DNA of 64,000 nucleotides from Symsagittifera roscoffensis (Eukaryota; Xenacoelomorpha; Acoela; Convolutidae), in the NCBI RefSeq assembly GCF_963678635.1, contig NC_087064.1, positions 35,036,515 through 35,100,514 on the forward strand, read 5' to 3'. Positions 1-11,500 of this stretch are shown piece after piece. Position 1 is the first letter of the stretch, and every line of letters starts with the position of its first letter. The position numbers and the translations under genes are program-made. The notes under the pieces were generated by a model, which did no database searches, was not told the DNA's origin, and saw only the letters and a list, made by a program, of their open reading frames with translations.

Positions 1-248
1 ACGCTGTTCTAGATGAAAAGAGAAGGCTAAGGGGACCAGAAAACCATAGTCAACCGAAACTAGGCTAGTGATAAGACCCTTCACCGTTAGAGTGAATTGT
101 CAAATAAGAGGCTTAACTTAAATCCGGAAGGGTCTAAGGAAAGATGATACACCCCTCCTAGTTAGTTCAAACAGCATAATAGCATCGGGGAACGTATCCG
201 GAAGGGTATCGGGTGAAAATTTTGAAAGTCTCTGTTAGGCTATTTTTA

Positions 249-417
249 CAAACCCGGAGGGGACCCATTCCGGAAGTGTCTTACTTTGCCAATCCGGAGG
301 GGTCCCAATTTTGCCAATCCGGAAGGGTCTTATTTTTGACAATCCTGAGGATTCTTTTTTTCGCCAATGCGGAAGGGTTCTGTTTTTACCAATCCGGAGA
401 GGTATTGTTTTGCCAAG
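249..417. repeat. 25-26 bp minisatellite
   Basis: About seven head-to-tail units with the core CCAATCCGGAAGGGTC followed by a T-rich tail. Further isolated copies of the core occur at about 121 and 197. Units differ by point changes, so the array is old. The apparent ORFs across it on both strands (213-446, 235-528, 311-544) follow the repeat and are not taken as genes. Confidence 0.75.
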
Positions 418-419
418 GC

Positions 420-1284
420 TTAAGAAGACAACAGAAAAGAAAGTAGTTAAAGGTTTTAGGTTGTTAGAAGATAGTCTGGGAACCAGTGACTGCACTGATA
501 ACTTGCCTTTTATAAAAAACCAATCCAAAACAAGACAGGTCTAAGCTCGGACATTCGCGACACTAAATCTAAATTGAACAAGACTGTGTAACTCATTGGT
601 GTGGATTGAAATCCAAAACGTTTTTGAGAAAAGTGATTGCCCATAAGATTTTAGTAGGTCTAGCTTGGGCAGTCCGAAGGCAGATAGGTAACACAGGACT
701 CGGTGGGTGCAATAGACGCCCACTTGAGAAAATTACTGCCTACAAGTTTTGTCTGTTTGGTGCAGCACCAAGCAGGGAAAGCTATTTCTTTAGAAACAAG
801 TTCGACTATTGTATTGCGACTGACTAAAAGTACAAAACACATACGTTTTTCATAGAAATCTTATTTTTTTTTCATTTTTGATTTTAAATCAAAAATATTT
901 GTACTTGATAGGGTAGTGAGAACACTATCTTTTAAATAGACTGATATCATCATACTGTGCTAGATTCACAATTTACAATTAATAATCGATCATTGTGATT
1001 TAATTTTATACGCGCTGTACTGTGATAACATACAAGAAATACATATATTACTCGATTGGAACAACCTTGCTAAAATTGCAAGGGAATAAAATTACAAACT
1101 ATTCAAAGTCCAATAAATTGGGCAAAAGTTTAATTCAGCTCACACCAATCACGCAGGTTGCTGAGACGTATAACTGTTCGCCGCTCTCAAAATACAGAAA
1201 ATTGTATAACTACGCTCAATTAACCAAGATTAGAACTCAAAATGAACATAAGCAAAAAATTGAGCGGTTACCTAGCAGTATTTA
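420..1284. other. AT-rich, no gene seen
   Basis: Short ORFs in all frames without recognisable motifs, splice sites or GC-rich coding character. Nothing supported. Confidence 0.5.
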
Positions 1285-1406
1285 GACAACCGCGTATTCA
1301 GGCACAGTATTAACCAATCAGAATCGAGATAAAGGAAGATATCAAGTTCCTTTCTTCCTTGTCTCGATTCTGATTGGTTAATACAGTGTCTGAATACGCG
1401 GTTGTC
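1285..1406. repeat. Long imperfect hairpin (about 50-bp arms)
   Basis: Left arm 1285-1339 starts GACAACCGCGTATTCAGG. Right arm 1352-1406 ends with its complement. The arms differ at only a few positions and are separated by about a dozen bases. The structure is that of a foldback element or small MITE; the ORFs overlapping it are by-products. Confidence 0.85.
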
Positions 1407-1597
1407 CAAGTACAGACCGCACTCCAAATTGAGCTCAAGCCAAACATGAACTTTTTTGAGCTCAAAAAGTCAATTTTTCGATTTGATTCAAATTTTTTGG
1501 GCATAACTTGTTCGGTCTTTGCAATTTTTTTTTGAAAAAAAAGGTATGTAGATGCATTTTTTGATTTCTTCGAAAACTGGAACAAACAGAAAACAAA

Positions 1598-1995
1598 ACT
1601 GCTCGTATCAAGACAAAGCCCTGAATATTGCGACTGCCTTTTAAGGTCTATGGAGCAGTAAAAACATGAAAAAAATATCCAAAAAACTGAAAATTATTTT
1701 TGTAAGTTCGAGATTTATTTATCATCCCCGCCACACGCCATATAAAATAATCTTCCTTGATCCATCATCGTGGTAAAATAATCTTCCTACAACCAATTTG
1801 AAACGATTTCTAAGACGAATTAAATCTCATCCGCTTACAAATTCAAAGCGCGAAACAAATCGCGCGTTAATTGTCCCGATTTGGCAATCTTTAAATCCCC
1901 CATAATTTTACGAAAACTGATTGCATGTGAAATAGCTTTCCAAACTCAAGCTCAAAACACTAATAACTTTTGAATTACCTCTCCGGTAAAACTAA
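1598..1995 (+). repeat. Dispersed ~530-bp repeat family A, copy 1 (3' truncated)
   Basis: Begins with the family start word CTGCTCGTATCA and carries the internal motifs GGTCTATGGAGCAGTAA, CCACACGCCATAT and GCGCGAAAC...TCGCGCGTTAATTGTCCC. It lacks the usual 3' end and runs straight into copy 2. Confidence 0.7.
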
Positions 1996-2535
1996 ACAAG
2001 ACTGCTCGTATCAGGGCGAAGCCCTGAATGTTCCGACCGCTTTCTAATGTTTATGGAGCACTAATAACATTAAAAAATTAAATAAAATAAAACAAAAGGA
2101 AAAATTAATTTTTCTAAAATTTGATCTTTTTTAAATGAAAATCATTCCCCCACACGCCATATTAAGTACAAAATGATAGATCTCGCTCCTTGTAACAATC
2201 AATTATATCAAATAGGCTTCTTTCAACCAATTTGGAACGATATCTAAGACGGATTAAATCTCCGCTTACGCGTTAATAGCGCGAAAAATATCGCGCGTTA
2301 ATTGTCCCATATTGACCAAAATGGCAATCTTTAAGCCCCCATAACTTTACCAAAAATGATCGCAGGGGAAATATCTTTTCAAATTTAAGCTCAGGAAAAG
2401 AATACCTTTGGAATGATATAAAAAACTCCGTCAAAAATGGCTAGTTAAAAAGTCGAAATTTGTCTGAAGAAAAAAAACCCACCCGAGCACAAATATTCCG
2501 TTACTTTCGTATCGAAAGTCGGAGGAACAATTAAC
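1996..2535 (+). repeat. Family A, copy 2 (near full length)
   Basis: Starts at AAACAAGACTGCTCGTATCA. It includes CAGGGCGAAGCCCTG (a small hairpin), the GCGCGA...TCGCGC inner inverted repeat, and ends CTTTCGTATCGAAAG followed by TCGG. No coding capacity; a non-autonomous mobile element is likely. Confidence 0.75.
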
Positions 2536-2853
2536 TGGTTGCTGAATTGTAAGCCCTGGAACCTGAAACCACTAATTGACAAGAGTTATTTAACATCATG
2601 GACAATTTTCAAGTTTGTAGTGTCATGTCTATATTTTGAAATAAGAACACTTTCTGAGACCATTTCTTTTGAAATATCTTGAAATACTACATCAGTAAAA
2701 ACTTCAATCAAACAAAAACAAATCATTTTCAAGCAACAAAATCATCAACAAATACAACTCTCAATTCAATTATCGATTCAAATTCTCGTAGTAGTTTCTC
2801 TTCGGCTGTTTCAACAGTTGCAACAGTCTTCTTCTTACCAGAGCCTCTTTAGC

Positions 2854-3338
2854 CTACTCCAAATTGGCCAGTGGAATCCAGGCCGAGCCAGAGCGTTTCC
2901 CAGGAGTCACCATGTCGGGGAGGTAGAGGTTGGCTTTTGACTCCCAGCACGCGCTGAAAGCCTTCCTTTAGGCAACTAAAGGAAAACTCACTTAACACCT
3001 AACTTTCTCATAGATATATTGCGAAGGATTGCTGAAAAACTAGCTTCATTTAGAGAGTCAGCTTCAATTGCATTGTGTTGGCTTTCTTCGATTTTATCAT
3101 TCCAAACTACTGTCTGCTTTACGTTTTCTTTCCGTCGGTATTCAGCCTCAAAAAAGGGGCTTTTGTGGCAATAACGGGCTAGAAAGGAATCGGATTCTGC
3201 AAAGCTGAGCGAGGGCAGAGATGAAGAGCTATACTGGCAAGCGAAAGTCGTACATGATTTCAAGTTTTGTGCGCAATCTGCACACGAATAATTCGGGCTG
3301 GGTATATATTTTACGGTCATCGTCTCAGAGTCAGCCAT
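2854..3338 (-). CDS. Hypothetical protein, possibly two exons with a tiny intron
   Basis: An ATG-started frame of 116 codons (3338-2988) in AAAATGG context encodes a serine- and cysteine-containing protein with a CADC...C...C pattern near residues 19-34. Directly downstream on the same strand is a GC-rich stretch (2965-2854) that reads as protein in one frame (...FSACWESKANLYLPD... to TAG). A donor GTGAGT at 2991-2986 and an AAAG|G acceptor at 2966 would join the two in phase to give 152 aa, but the intron would be only 26 nt, very short for an animal. I do not recognise the protein. Alternatively the gene ends at 2988 and the GC-rich block is a separate exon or pseudo-exon. Third-position variety and base composition favour real coding sequence over chance. 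Confidence 0.35.
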
Positions 3339-3639
3339 TTTTCAGTAAACAACACAATATATCTGAAAGAGTAAGTCTTTAAATAACCTTGTGTTGATAA
3401 TCCAAGAGCGCCGAGAGCGACCTTTTTCAAGTTTTTTCGATAAATTTATCCCCCCAAAAAAAACGACTAGCAGGGATTAAACCCATCCTGCCCCTGGGTT
3501 TCAGATTTTTTAGTTATGAGTTTTTTAATGTGGGATGAGACTAAATTTTTGGAGTGGGAATTAGCAGGCGGCTGTTCAGATTTCCCTCTATCTAATGTTG
3601 ATTGTGAAACATAGATGGAAAATAACTGATAAGAACAGT

Positions 3640-3910
3640 AGCGTGCCAAAGGAGCGCGAAAGGGGCAAAAAATAAACCCACCCATTTTTCTAAAAGCGCT
3701 TTTGGCGCCAATATTTTGTTTTAGAGGGGAGAGCTCGCACCAAATGACCAAGATTTTGTTGTCAAAACTTTTAAAGTTCTTTTTAGAAACTTGCCAGCAA
3801 TCCAAATTATTTTGGCAAAGGTTTTTTAGCGTTATGGGGGAGCTCAGAAAATCAATTGAATCTACCTAGAAAATTGGTCGACAAAAAGTTTTCAAGTTGG
3901 TTATATTATA
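3640..3910 (+). repeat. Decayed copy of the CAGGGGCGGAT element (family B)
   Basis: Shares ordered blocks with the complete element at 52560-52996: GGCGCCAATAT, GAGGGGAGAGCTCG, GGGGGAGCTC followed by AATCAATT, then GGTCGACAAAA. Terminal repeats are not recognisable here. Confidence 0.45.
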
Positions 3911-4084
3911 TAAAAACTGAAACAAAAAATATAAAACTAGTCAATTGTAATTCTTACCTTTAAGAAAGCGACTGCTTTTCGCTGGTTTTAAGTGTTTGTG
4001 AATGGTCTGAAAACTGAAACTTTAATAATTGATTTTTGCAAACATGACCAAATTTGGTCAAATAGTAGATGGCTGAAAAATATT

Positions 4085-5430
4085 GCCAAAAGTTGAAAAC
4101 TGTAACGAAGCCTCGTTTACAGACAATCACATGATCGCTCACTAGACCAGCTAGATGTTATACTTTTTCGCGCCATAATATTAACTAAAACTGTATATTA
4201 AAATGGCAAGAAAAATACGAACACTGTTTTGAATAGGCCGTTAGATATGTTTTAACAATGATTGATCTTTTTATATTTAGGCTGCTTGAATTACGCATTA
4301 ACTCGTTCGACTTTTCTTCGTAAAAAAATCACGAACTTTCGTGCGTGTTTGGAGTGACGTTGTTACAGTCTTAATTTCTGTACGCGTAAAATTGAATGCA
4401 CGCCTTTCGGCTATTTGTTCACAAGTTTATTTTGGTCTTTCAAAGTTTCGTGCCTGGTCTTGTGATCAAATTGTCTTGAAAATGTCACCAGACTTGCAAC
4501 AGATCTAGTCAATGAATCGTGGCTTGTTTTTTGTCTGTTTTTTGAACATTTTAACGAAGCCTTTTCTACAGACAATCACGTGATCGCTCACTAGACGAGG
4601 TGACTGTTCTTTTTTTTGGCGCGATATTTTAAATAACTAAAATAGTATATGAAAATTTCTAGAACATTTTTTGATTAGCTTTCATTTATTTCAACATTTT
4701 TTTCTAGGTTTTTGTATTTAGGCTGCCTATGTTACATTTGAAGTCCTCAGTTCGACTTTTGCTTGTGGAAAATCAATGCTGAAAAACCACGCGCTTTTGT
4801 GTTTGAAGTTATGCTTATCTAGGCTTCAATTTCTTATGTGTATAATTGGATGCACACCTTTCGGCTATTTGTACACAACTTTGTTTTGTCTTTCAAAGTT
4901 GAGCGCATTGTCTTGTGATCAAATTGCCTGGTAAATGGCACCAGAATTGCAACAGATCTAGTCAATGAATCGTGGCTTGTTTTTTGTCTGTTTTTTGAAC
5001 ATTTTAACGAAGCCTTTTCTACAGACAATCACGTGATCGCTCACTAGACGAGGTGACTGTTCTTTTTTTTGGCGCGATATTTTAAATAACTAAAATAGTA
5101 TATGAAAATTTCTAGAACATTTTTTGATTAGCTTTCATTTATTTCAACATTTTTTTCTAGGTTTTTGTATTTAGGCTGCCTATGTTACATTTGAAGTCCT
5201 CAGTTCGACTTTTGCTTGTGGAAAATCAATGCTGAAAAACCACGCGCTTTTGTGTTTGAAGTTATGCTTATCTAGGCTTCAATTTCTTATGTGTATAATT
5301 GGATGCACACCTTTCGGCTATTTGTACACAACTTTGTTTTGTCTTTCAAAGTTGAGCGCATTGTCTTGTGATCAAATTGCCTGGTAAATGGCACCAGAAT
5401 TGCAACAGAGCTAGTCAATGAATCGTGGCT
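4085..5430. repeat. 453-bp tandem array (two near-identical units plus one diverged)
   Basis: Units start at 4498 and 4951, with the next unit start at 5404, an exact 453-bp period. The two full units (4498-4950, 4951-5403) look almost identical over their whole length. A clearly diverged unit precedes them (about 4085-4497). Each contains GACAATCACGTGATCGCTCACTAGACGAGG. No coding function; the ORF at 4834-5028 is inside the repeat. Confidence 0.9.
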
Positions 5431-5571
5431 TGTTTTTTTTGAGGCTGCAGGCTGCAAGTTCATATCAGATGGTTAGCCATACATACGGTGAATCTTGAAA
5501 TATTCTTTTTAAGAGGAAAAAAGTTTTTGCAGAAAATCGGGGATATAATTAAAAAGTTTGAAGACCTGAAA

Positions 5572-6052
5572 ATTTTGACTACCTTCTAAGGTCTATGGAG
5601 CAGTAATAACATAGACAATTTAAATGTAATAAAAAAAAATTCTAAAAAGTTTGAGATTTTTTGTGAAAACATCCCCACCCGCAAAATTAGGAACAAAGTG
5701 ATAGATTTTGCTCCTATTGACATATCAATTTTGGCATATAATCTTCCTTGAACTATATTGGAACAACTTCTAAGACGAACTAAAACTCGCTTACTCGTTA
5801 ATAGCACGAAATATATCGCGCGTTAATTGTCCCAAACTGGCCAGAATGGTAATCTTTTAACCCCCATAACTATACAAAAAATGATCACATGTAAAATATC
5901 TTTTCAAATTAAGCTCAGAACAAAAATACTTTTTGAATGATTTTAGAAAAAAAACCTTCTCAAAAGGCTACTTTAAAAGTCGAAACTTGTCTGAAGAAAA
6001 AACCCACCCGAGCACAAATATTCCGTTACTTTCGCATCAAAAGTCAGAACAA
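5572..6052 (+). repeat. Family A, copy 3 (5' truncated)
   Basis: Enters at GGTCTATGGAGCAGTAATAACAT and runs to the family 3' end, CCCACCCGAGCACAAATATT then GTCAGAACAA, directly abutting copy 4. Confidence 0.7.
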
Positions 6053-6580
6053 CAAGACTGCTCGTATCAGGGCGAAGCTTTGAATGTTCCGACTGCCTTT
6101 TAAGGTCCGTGGAGCAATAATCACATAAAAAAAAATGAATTTAAAAAAAAAAGAAAATGACATTTTTAATTTGAGATAAATTTTGCTAAAATCATTTTGA
6201 CGTTCATCCAACCACACGCCATATTAAGTCAGAAGCGATAGATTTCGCTCCTAGTAACATATTGATTATGGTTACAATGCTTCCTTCAACCAATTTGGAT
6301 TGATTTTTAAGACGGATTAAACCTCCGCTTCTGCGTTAATGGCGCGAAATATATCGCGCGTTAATTGTCCGGAATTGGCCGAAATGGAAATCTATAAACC
6401 CACATTACTTTACAAAAAAAGTTGACAGGTGAAATATTTTTTCAAATTTAAGCTCAAGACAACAATATCTGTCAAATGAATTTAAATAGTTCCGTCAAAA
6501 ATGGCTATTTAAAAAGTCACAAGTTGTCTGAAGAAAAAACCAGAGCACAAATATTCAATTAATTTTGTTACGAAAGTCGG
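6053..6580 (+). repeat. Family A, copy 4
   Basis: Near full-length copy beginning GACTGCTCGTATCAGGGCG, tandem to copy 3. Contains GCGCGAAATATATCGCGCG and ends GTTACGAAAGTCGGAACAA. Confidence 0.75.
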
Positions 6581-6859
6581 AACAATCAACAAAAATGCTT
6601 AGCGGGGCTGATAGATTGTGCTCAATTTTTCTTCAACCAACGTTTTAACTAATTTTAAGTGCAAAACAGGTGAGGGTAAAATAAATGTGCGCAACGAATT
6701 CATTTTAGTTTGAAAGTTATTTATTGTTCTTCTCTTTGGAGCTGGTCATGTTTTGTTGATTTCTGCCAAAAAATTGAATTTTTTCAGTTTGAAGAAGTAA
6801 TACATGCTGAATCACAAGGCGAAACTTGATACATTCACTGAACAAATTGAACGGGACTT

Positions 6860-7265
6860 CTCATATTAAAGCAATGCTCTGAATATTTCAACAGCTCTTA
6901 AATTGAACCAAACTTTTCGTGTCAAAGCTTTTCTTTGAATGTTCCAACTACCTGCCAATTTGAAATTTTTTTGAAATGATAGATTTTATATTTGTTTCAT
7001 CACTTTCCCCGCACGCTTATTTAAGTAAAAATGGTAACTTATTTAAAAGAGTTACTATTTAGCTTGCAATAAAACAATCTCTTAGTCGGATTGAATCACC
7101 GACTTATCGTTTATATCACAAAATTTATAACCTGTTAATTGTCTCCAAATGGTAACTTTCATAGCCTAAGAATTTAATTTAAACACTCGCAGACGCTTTC
7201 TTTTCTTTATTTCTTGGGGCATCTCTAACTGACATAGTGAACTCAAAAATGGCTGCTTGAGAGGT
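6860..7265 (+). repeat. Family A, strongly diverged copy
   Basis: Weaker matches in the same order: GCTCTGAATATTTC, CTGCC, CCCCGCACGC, TTAGTCGGATTGAATC, CTGTTAATTGTC, and AAATGGCTGCTTGAGAGGTCG. Boundaries are uncertain. Confidence 0.45.
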
Positions 7266-7427
7266 CGAAACTTGCTCCGAACTCATTGATTTCATACCTT
7301 TCTTTGAAAACTGGAAAACATACTGAGAAAAATTGAAGATAGCTATATTTCTGTTTTTCCTGGCTTACACTACACGCACAGAACCAAAGGATAGATTATC
7401 TCATCGCCATTTTTATTGCGCCTTAAA

Positions 7428-7966
7428 TTAAACAAGATTGCTCGTATCAGGGCGAGGCCCTGAATGTTCCGACTGCCTCTTAAGGTCTATGGAGCAGTAA
7501 TAACATGGAAAAATTAAATGAAATAAAACAAAATGAAAAAAAAATTTCCTAAAATTTGAAATTTTTTTATGAAAAACATCCCCCCCACACGCTATATAAA
7601 GTACAAAATGATAGATCTCGCTCCTTGTAACAAATCAATTATAGCAAATAAGCTAATTCAGCCAATTTGGAACGATTTCTAACTCGGATTAACTCTCCGC
7701 TCACGCGTTAATAGCGCGAAATATATCGCGCGTTAATTGTCCCAAATTGGCCAAAATACCAATCTTTAAACCCCCGTAACTTTACAAAAAATGATTACAG
7801 GTGAAATATCTTTTCAAATTTGAGCTCAGGACAACAATACCTTTCGAATGATATTAAAAAAATCCGTCAAAAATGGCTAGTTAAAAAGTCGAAATTTGTC
7901 TGAAGAAAAAAAACCCATCCCGAGCACAAATATTCCGTTACTTTCGTATCGAAAGTCGGAACAATA
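7428..7966 (+). repeat. Family A, copy 5 (near full length)
   Basis: TTAAACAAGATTGCTCGTATC at the start and TTTCGTATCGAAAGTCGGAA at the end, with all inner motifs present (GGAGCAGTAATAACATGG, CACACGCTATA, GCGCGAAATATATCGCGCG). Confidence 0.75.
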
Positions 7967-7969
7967 AGG

Positions 7970-9420
7970 TCAACCAATTCCATCATATAGGTATGAAAGT
8001 ATTCTAACGGGACAATATATGCTGTTCCAGTCAACAAATAGTGAATTATGCTAACAAAATAGCAGAAAATTGAGGTGTTTTCAATCACCATTTTACCTTA
8101 AATTTACCATTTTTGTCATAGAGCGACAATTTTTGCTATTTCAGGCAATCCTGAATTTTTTCTGGGTTGGTACTGAAGTGCTGGAAAAAATCTTTTTGTT
8201 CGCAGCGGCTAACTTTGTTGCAAAGAAATTGTGTCGAAAAGGGCACTGCGATTGAAATTTGTCTAAAGGTTCAACCAAAAAAACTTGATGCTTTTACACC
8301 TTTAGGATAGGCAAAAAGGCGGAAAGGGCAAAAGGTAAAATTGGGAGAATTGTTTTCAAAGGGGCGGAATAAAATGGAATCGCAAATTTAGTTTTATGTG
8401 CTGTCAATTGTACATTTCTAAGAAACGTATCAATAGGAAAACAAAATATGGTCGCAGCTGTCTGAAATAATTTTAAGTCAATTTTAATGGACTGCTTTTC
8501 AGCAAATCCAGCAGTTTCGTGAAAAAGAATCAAAGCTTTTATTTCTGTGGTAAGAATCGAACCCTACAACCATTTTTTTGGGGAAAAAATCAAGTAATGA
8601 TTTTAAATCAAGTTTAGATAGGGCGGTATATGGGCATGTTTGTTTTGAAAAAGGCAAATGATAAGAGTTAGATTTCAGGCAAAAAAGAGCAAATGATGTT
8701 TGCTGTATCACTGGTACTTCCAACCTGGGCTGAGGTTTTGACTTAATGTCAAGACTTTTGCGACCAAACTGTTTTAGGTATAATTTTTGGACATTTCCAG
8801 ACTGTCGTGACTGATTTTTTCTATTTATAGACTCTGCAGAGAGAGCTATGAAAACTTTACCCCGGATTGCGCGAACGGAAAAAAAAATTATCTCGAACGG
8901 TGCGACCGATTAACGACTGCGACACCGTCACCGAAGCACAATTTTGCGCTAGCGGCGAAAAAAACCGCGACAAGAGCGAAAACAATTTTAGCAAAAAGAA
9001 CCGCGACAAGAGACCATTTTTTATGCCACAGAAAATATTAATTGACAAAAAATGGCCACGAAAAACAAAGCTAACTACTGATTCTGGGTAGTGAAAACTA
9101 TTACTTCGAAATCACTGTTTTTTTTCTGAAACCCCCAAGGGTTCAATTTGAGTAGATTCAAAGTATAGCCAAATATTAAATGTTGTCGACCGCGGACGAA
9201 ACAATGAACAAAAAATTCACAACTCGGTTTGAAAATTTTTCCTATTTTTTTTCGCTCGCCAATTGATGTTTTTGCTATGGGGGCTTAAGCAACAAGTTTT
9301 TGAATGTAAACTGTATGGCATCTTTTTTTGAAATTTAAAGCTTCTTTATTGTAGCATGAAGCCCTCGAAACTTTTACCACCAACTATCACTTATCTGACA
9401 TTTTTTTTGAGATCATATGT
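7970..9420. other. No gene seen
   Basis: AT-rich, homopolymer-rich sequence. A GC-richer patch at 8870-9010 gives an Arg/Lys-rich ORF on the plus strand (8867-9091), but it has words such as CGCGACAAGAGCG resembling the TCGCGAC minisatellites of this window, so I do not call a gene. Confidence 0.4.
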
Positions 9421-9545
9421 AGCTTCCAATTTCGCGACTTATATCTAGACTGCTGCGACTTCATGTCTCATGTCGTTTTCAGACTATTGCGACTAATTAC
9501 CAGACTATCGCCACCAAGTTCCAGACCGTCGCGACCGAAAATTTA
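9420..9545. repeat. Short minisatellite with GCGAC core
   Basis: About five units of roughly 25 bp built on CAGACTATTGCGACTAATTAC. The TCGCGAC words recall the larger satellite at 51930-53130. Confidence 0.5.
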
Positions 9546-9949
9546 TATTTGCCAGTTTAATCCTTGAATAGGACACCCTATCTAGACTATCAACATTCGA
9601 TTGCATAAGTAAAATCGGCCCGACTATTACCATCTAGAAATTAGTCGCGAACCTTGCATCAAACAAACAGATTTCCGCGTCAGATAAATTGCTTCAAGTT
9701 CATTGATAGTAATTGCCTAACTTCGAGATGTGATTGATGGCTTCAAAGCGGCTAGCAAAGGGGTCATTTGTCTCGGTGCGAATAATTTTAAAATTTCCTG
9801 TCGTGACTTGATTTGACACAATGGCGATTGAGAAGAGCGCTACAGTTTTGCGCTGCCGAGAGTGATGAACAAGTGCCATATCAGAAGAAACTCAGTTACC
9901 AAAATACAGGGCGCAACTTTGCATTAAATTTGAAAGTTTTTCACCCATT

Positions 9950-10200
9950 TTGCGTCATTATTCATAACTCCATTGCTTTTTAGATGTAAAACTTTTAAGT
10001 GGAGATTAGAATTTCGTCTGATAAAATTTTTGAAAATAATTTTAAAAAACTTTGTTACCACCATTATTGATACCACCATATACTTATTCGAGATTTTTCT
10101 AATTTCTTGATCTTTTCTGTAAAAAATGCACTTTTCAACTTCAATTGTTGTGGTCGGAAAACTGTGTGCTATTTGCACAGCGACCGACTATTCATGTTAG
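9950..10200. repeat. Dispersed repeat family C, partial copy
   Basis: Carries the family's recurrent block CTGTGTGCTATTTGCACAGC followed by GACCGACTATTCATGTTAG, also seen (diverged) near 40130, 50550 and 58490. Confidence 0.35.
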
Positions 10201-10583
10201 CGTTTTTTTTTGCCTTTGAAGGTTTTTCGCAGCAGTAGTTTGATTTGTGGTGTATTTTAGAAACCATATGCCCATAAGCAAAAATATTCAAGCGTGTTGA
10301 CAATTTTGACTGTCATGTGGCACTACGTGGTAAGTCAAGAAATCAGAATATATCAACCGCCCTACTGAACCATCAAAAGCTCCAGATCAAATTTTAGCAA
10401 CTATTGAGATAGCCCAAGGAAACAAGAAAAGGCTGATGAGCTTCTTAAGCATATTAGTCCTGTTTTTTTTCTATAAGCCCGAAACGGTTTTCAACGCTGA
10501 TTGTAGTATTTTTGAACACATTCAAAAAGTATATGAAAAAAAACCTTGGAAAAAAAAAAAAAAATGTCGAGCGTTTATATATA

Positions 10584-10916
10584 CCGGGTCGGATCTAGGA
10601 TTTTCTTGTGCGGATGCAGACTTTCAAAAATTTTTTCGAAATTTTTGTCGACCTTTTTTTTCTAAAAAAACAGGCCAAATTTTGAACAAAAAGGCCACAA
10701 AAGGTGTTTTTGGCCACTTTTTGAAAAATTTTGACCAAATTGCGTTGTTTCGGCTCGCTCCTCTACCCCGCCCCCACCTCAAAATAAGTATATATTAGCG
10801 CCGAAGGCACCTTAAGAAAAATTTTAAGGTCTGTCACCAAAACTGGGTATCTCAAAATAGTACAAAGGGGGACCCTTTGGGTCGGCGCGGAGTCGAAACC
10901 CTAAATTCGCCCATGC
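10584..10916 (-). repeat. Family B (CAGGGGCGGAT) copy, reverse orientation
   Basis: Starts GGTCGGATCTAGGATTTTC and ends GGGACCCTTTGGGTCGGCG then AGTCGAAACCCTAAATTCGCCC. It contains the reversed GGCGCC-type block (TAGCGCCGAAGGCACCTTAAG). Non-coding; the ORF at 10436-10798 overlaps it and is not a gene. Confidence 0.55.
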
Positions 10917-11300
10917 CTTCAAGAATCCTAAAGCAATTACAAGTTTTTACATTACTACAATACTTGTCGCCCAAAAGGCAAAAGAATCTTCCTGCAAAAT
11001 TTTATCTTAAATTTGACAATTTCCTTCCAGTGATTAAAATTAGCCAAAACACTTCAACAATTTAAAAAAGAACAAGACAAGAGAGCAAACATTAGGTAAG
11101 CCTGAAATGGATTTGGACGCTCCTGATTTCTAAGACCTCTTTTTAATGCTTGTTTAAGCGCGGCGGTCCTCTTTTTAAGATTTCGAAAATGTTTGATGCT
11201 GTTTGTTATTGTCTGTTTGTTGGTTTTTTAAGTTAACCACAAGCTCGAAGTTCCAAAACAAGTTCATTTGTTGTATTTTATGCTCGCTAAACTTCGATTA
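10917..11300. other. No gene seen
   Basis: Unremarkable AT-rich sequence leading into the assembly gap. Confidence 0.4.
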
Positions 11301-11500
11301 NNNNNNNNNNNNNNNNNNNNNNNNNNNNNNNNNNNNNNNNNNNNNNNNNNNNNNNNNNNNNNNNNNNNNNNNNNNNNNNNNNNNNNNNNNNNNNNNNNNN
11401 NNNNNNNNNNNNNNNNNNNNNNNNNNNNNNNNNNNNNNNNNNNNNNNNNNNNNNNNNNNNNNNNNNNNNNNNNNNNNNNNNNNNNNNNNNNNNNNNNNNN
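11301..11500. other. Assembly gap (200 N)
   Basis: A run of 200 N. ORFs drawn across it are meaningless. The missing bases may hold the 3' end of the retroelement to its right. Confidence 1.

Noticed and set aside
213-544. Three overlapping ORFs at the left edge
   Set aside because: They follow the 25-bp minisatellite period and have no other support.
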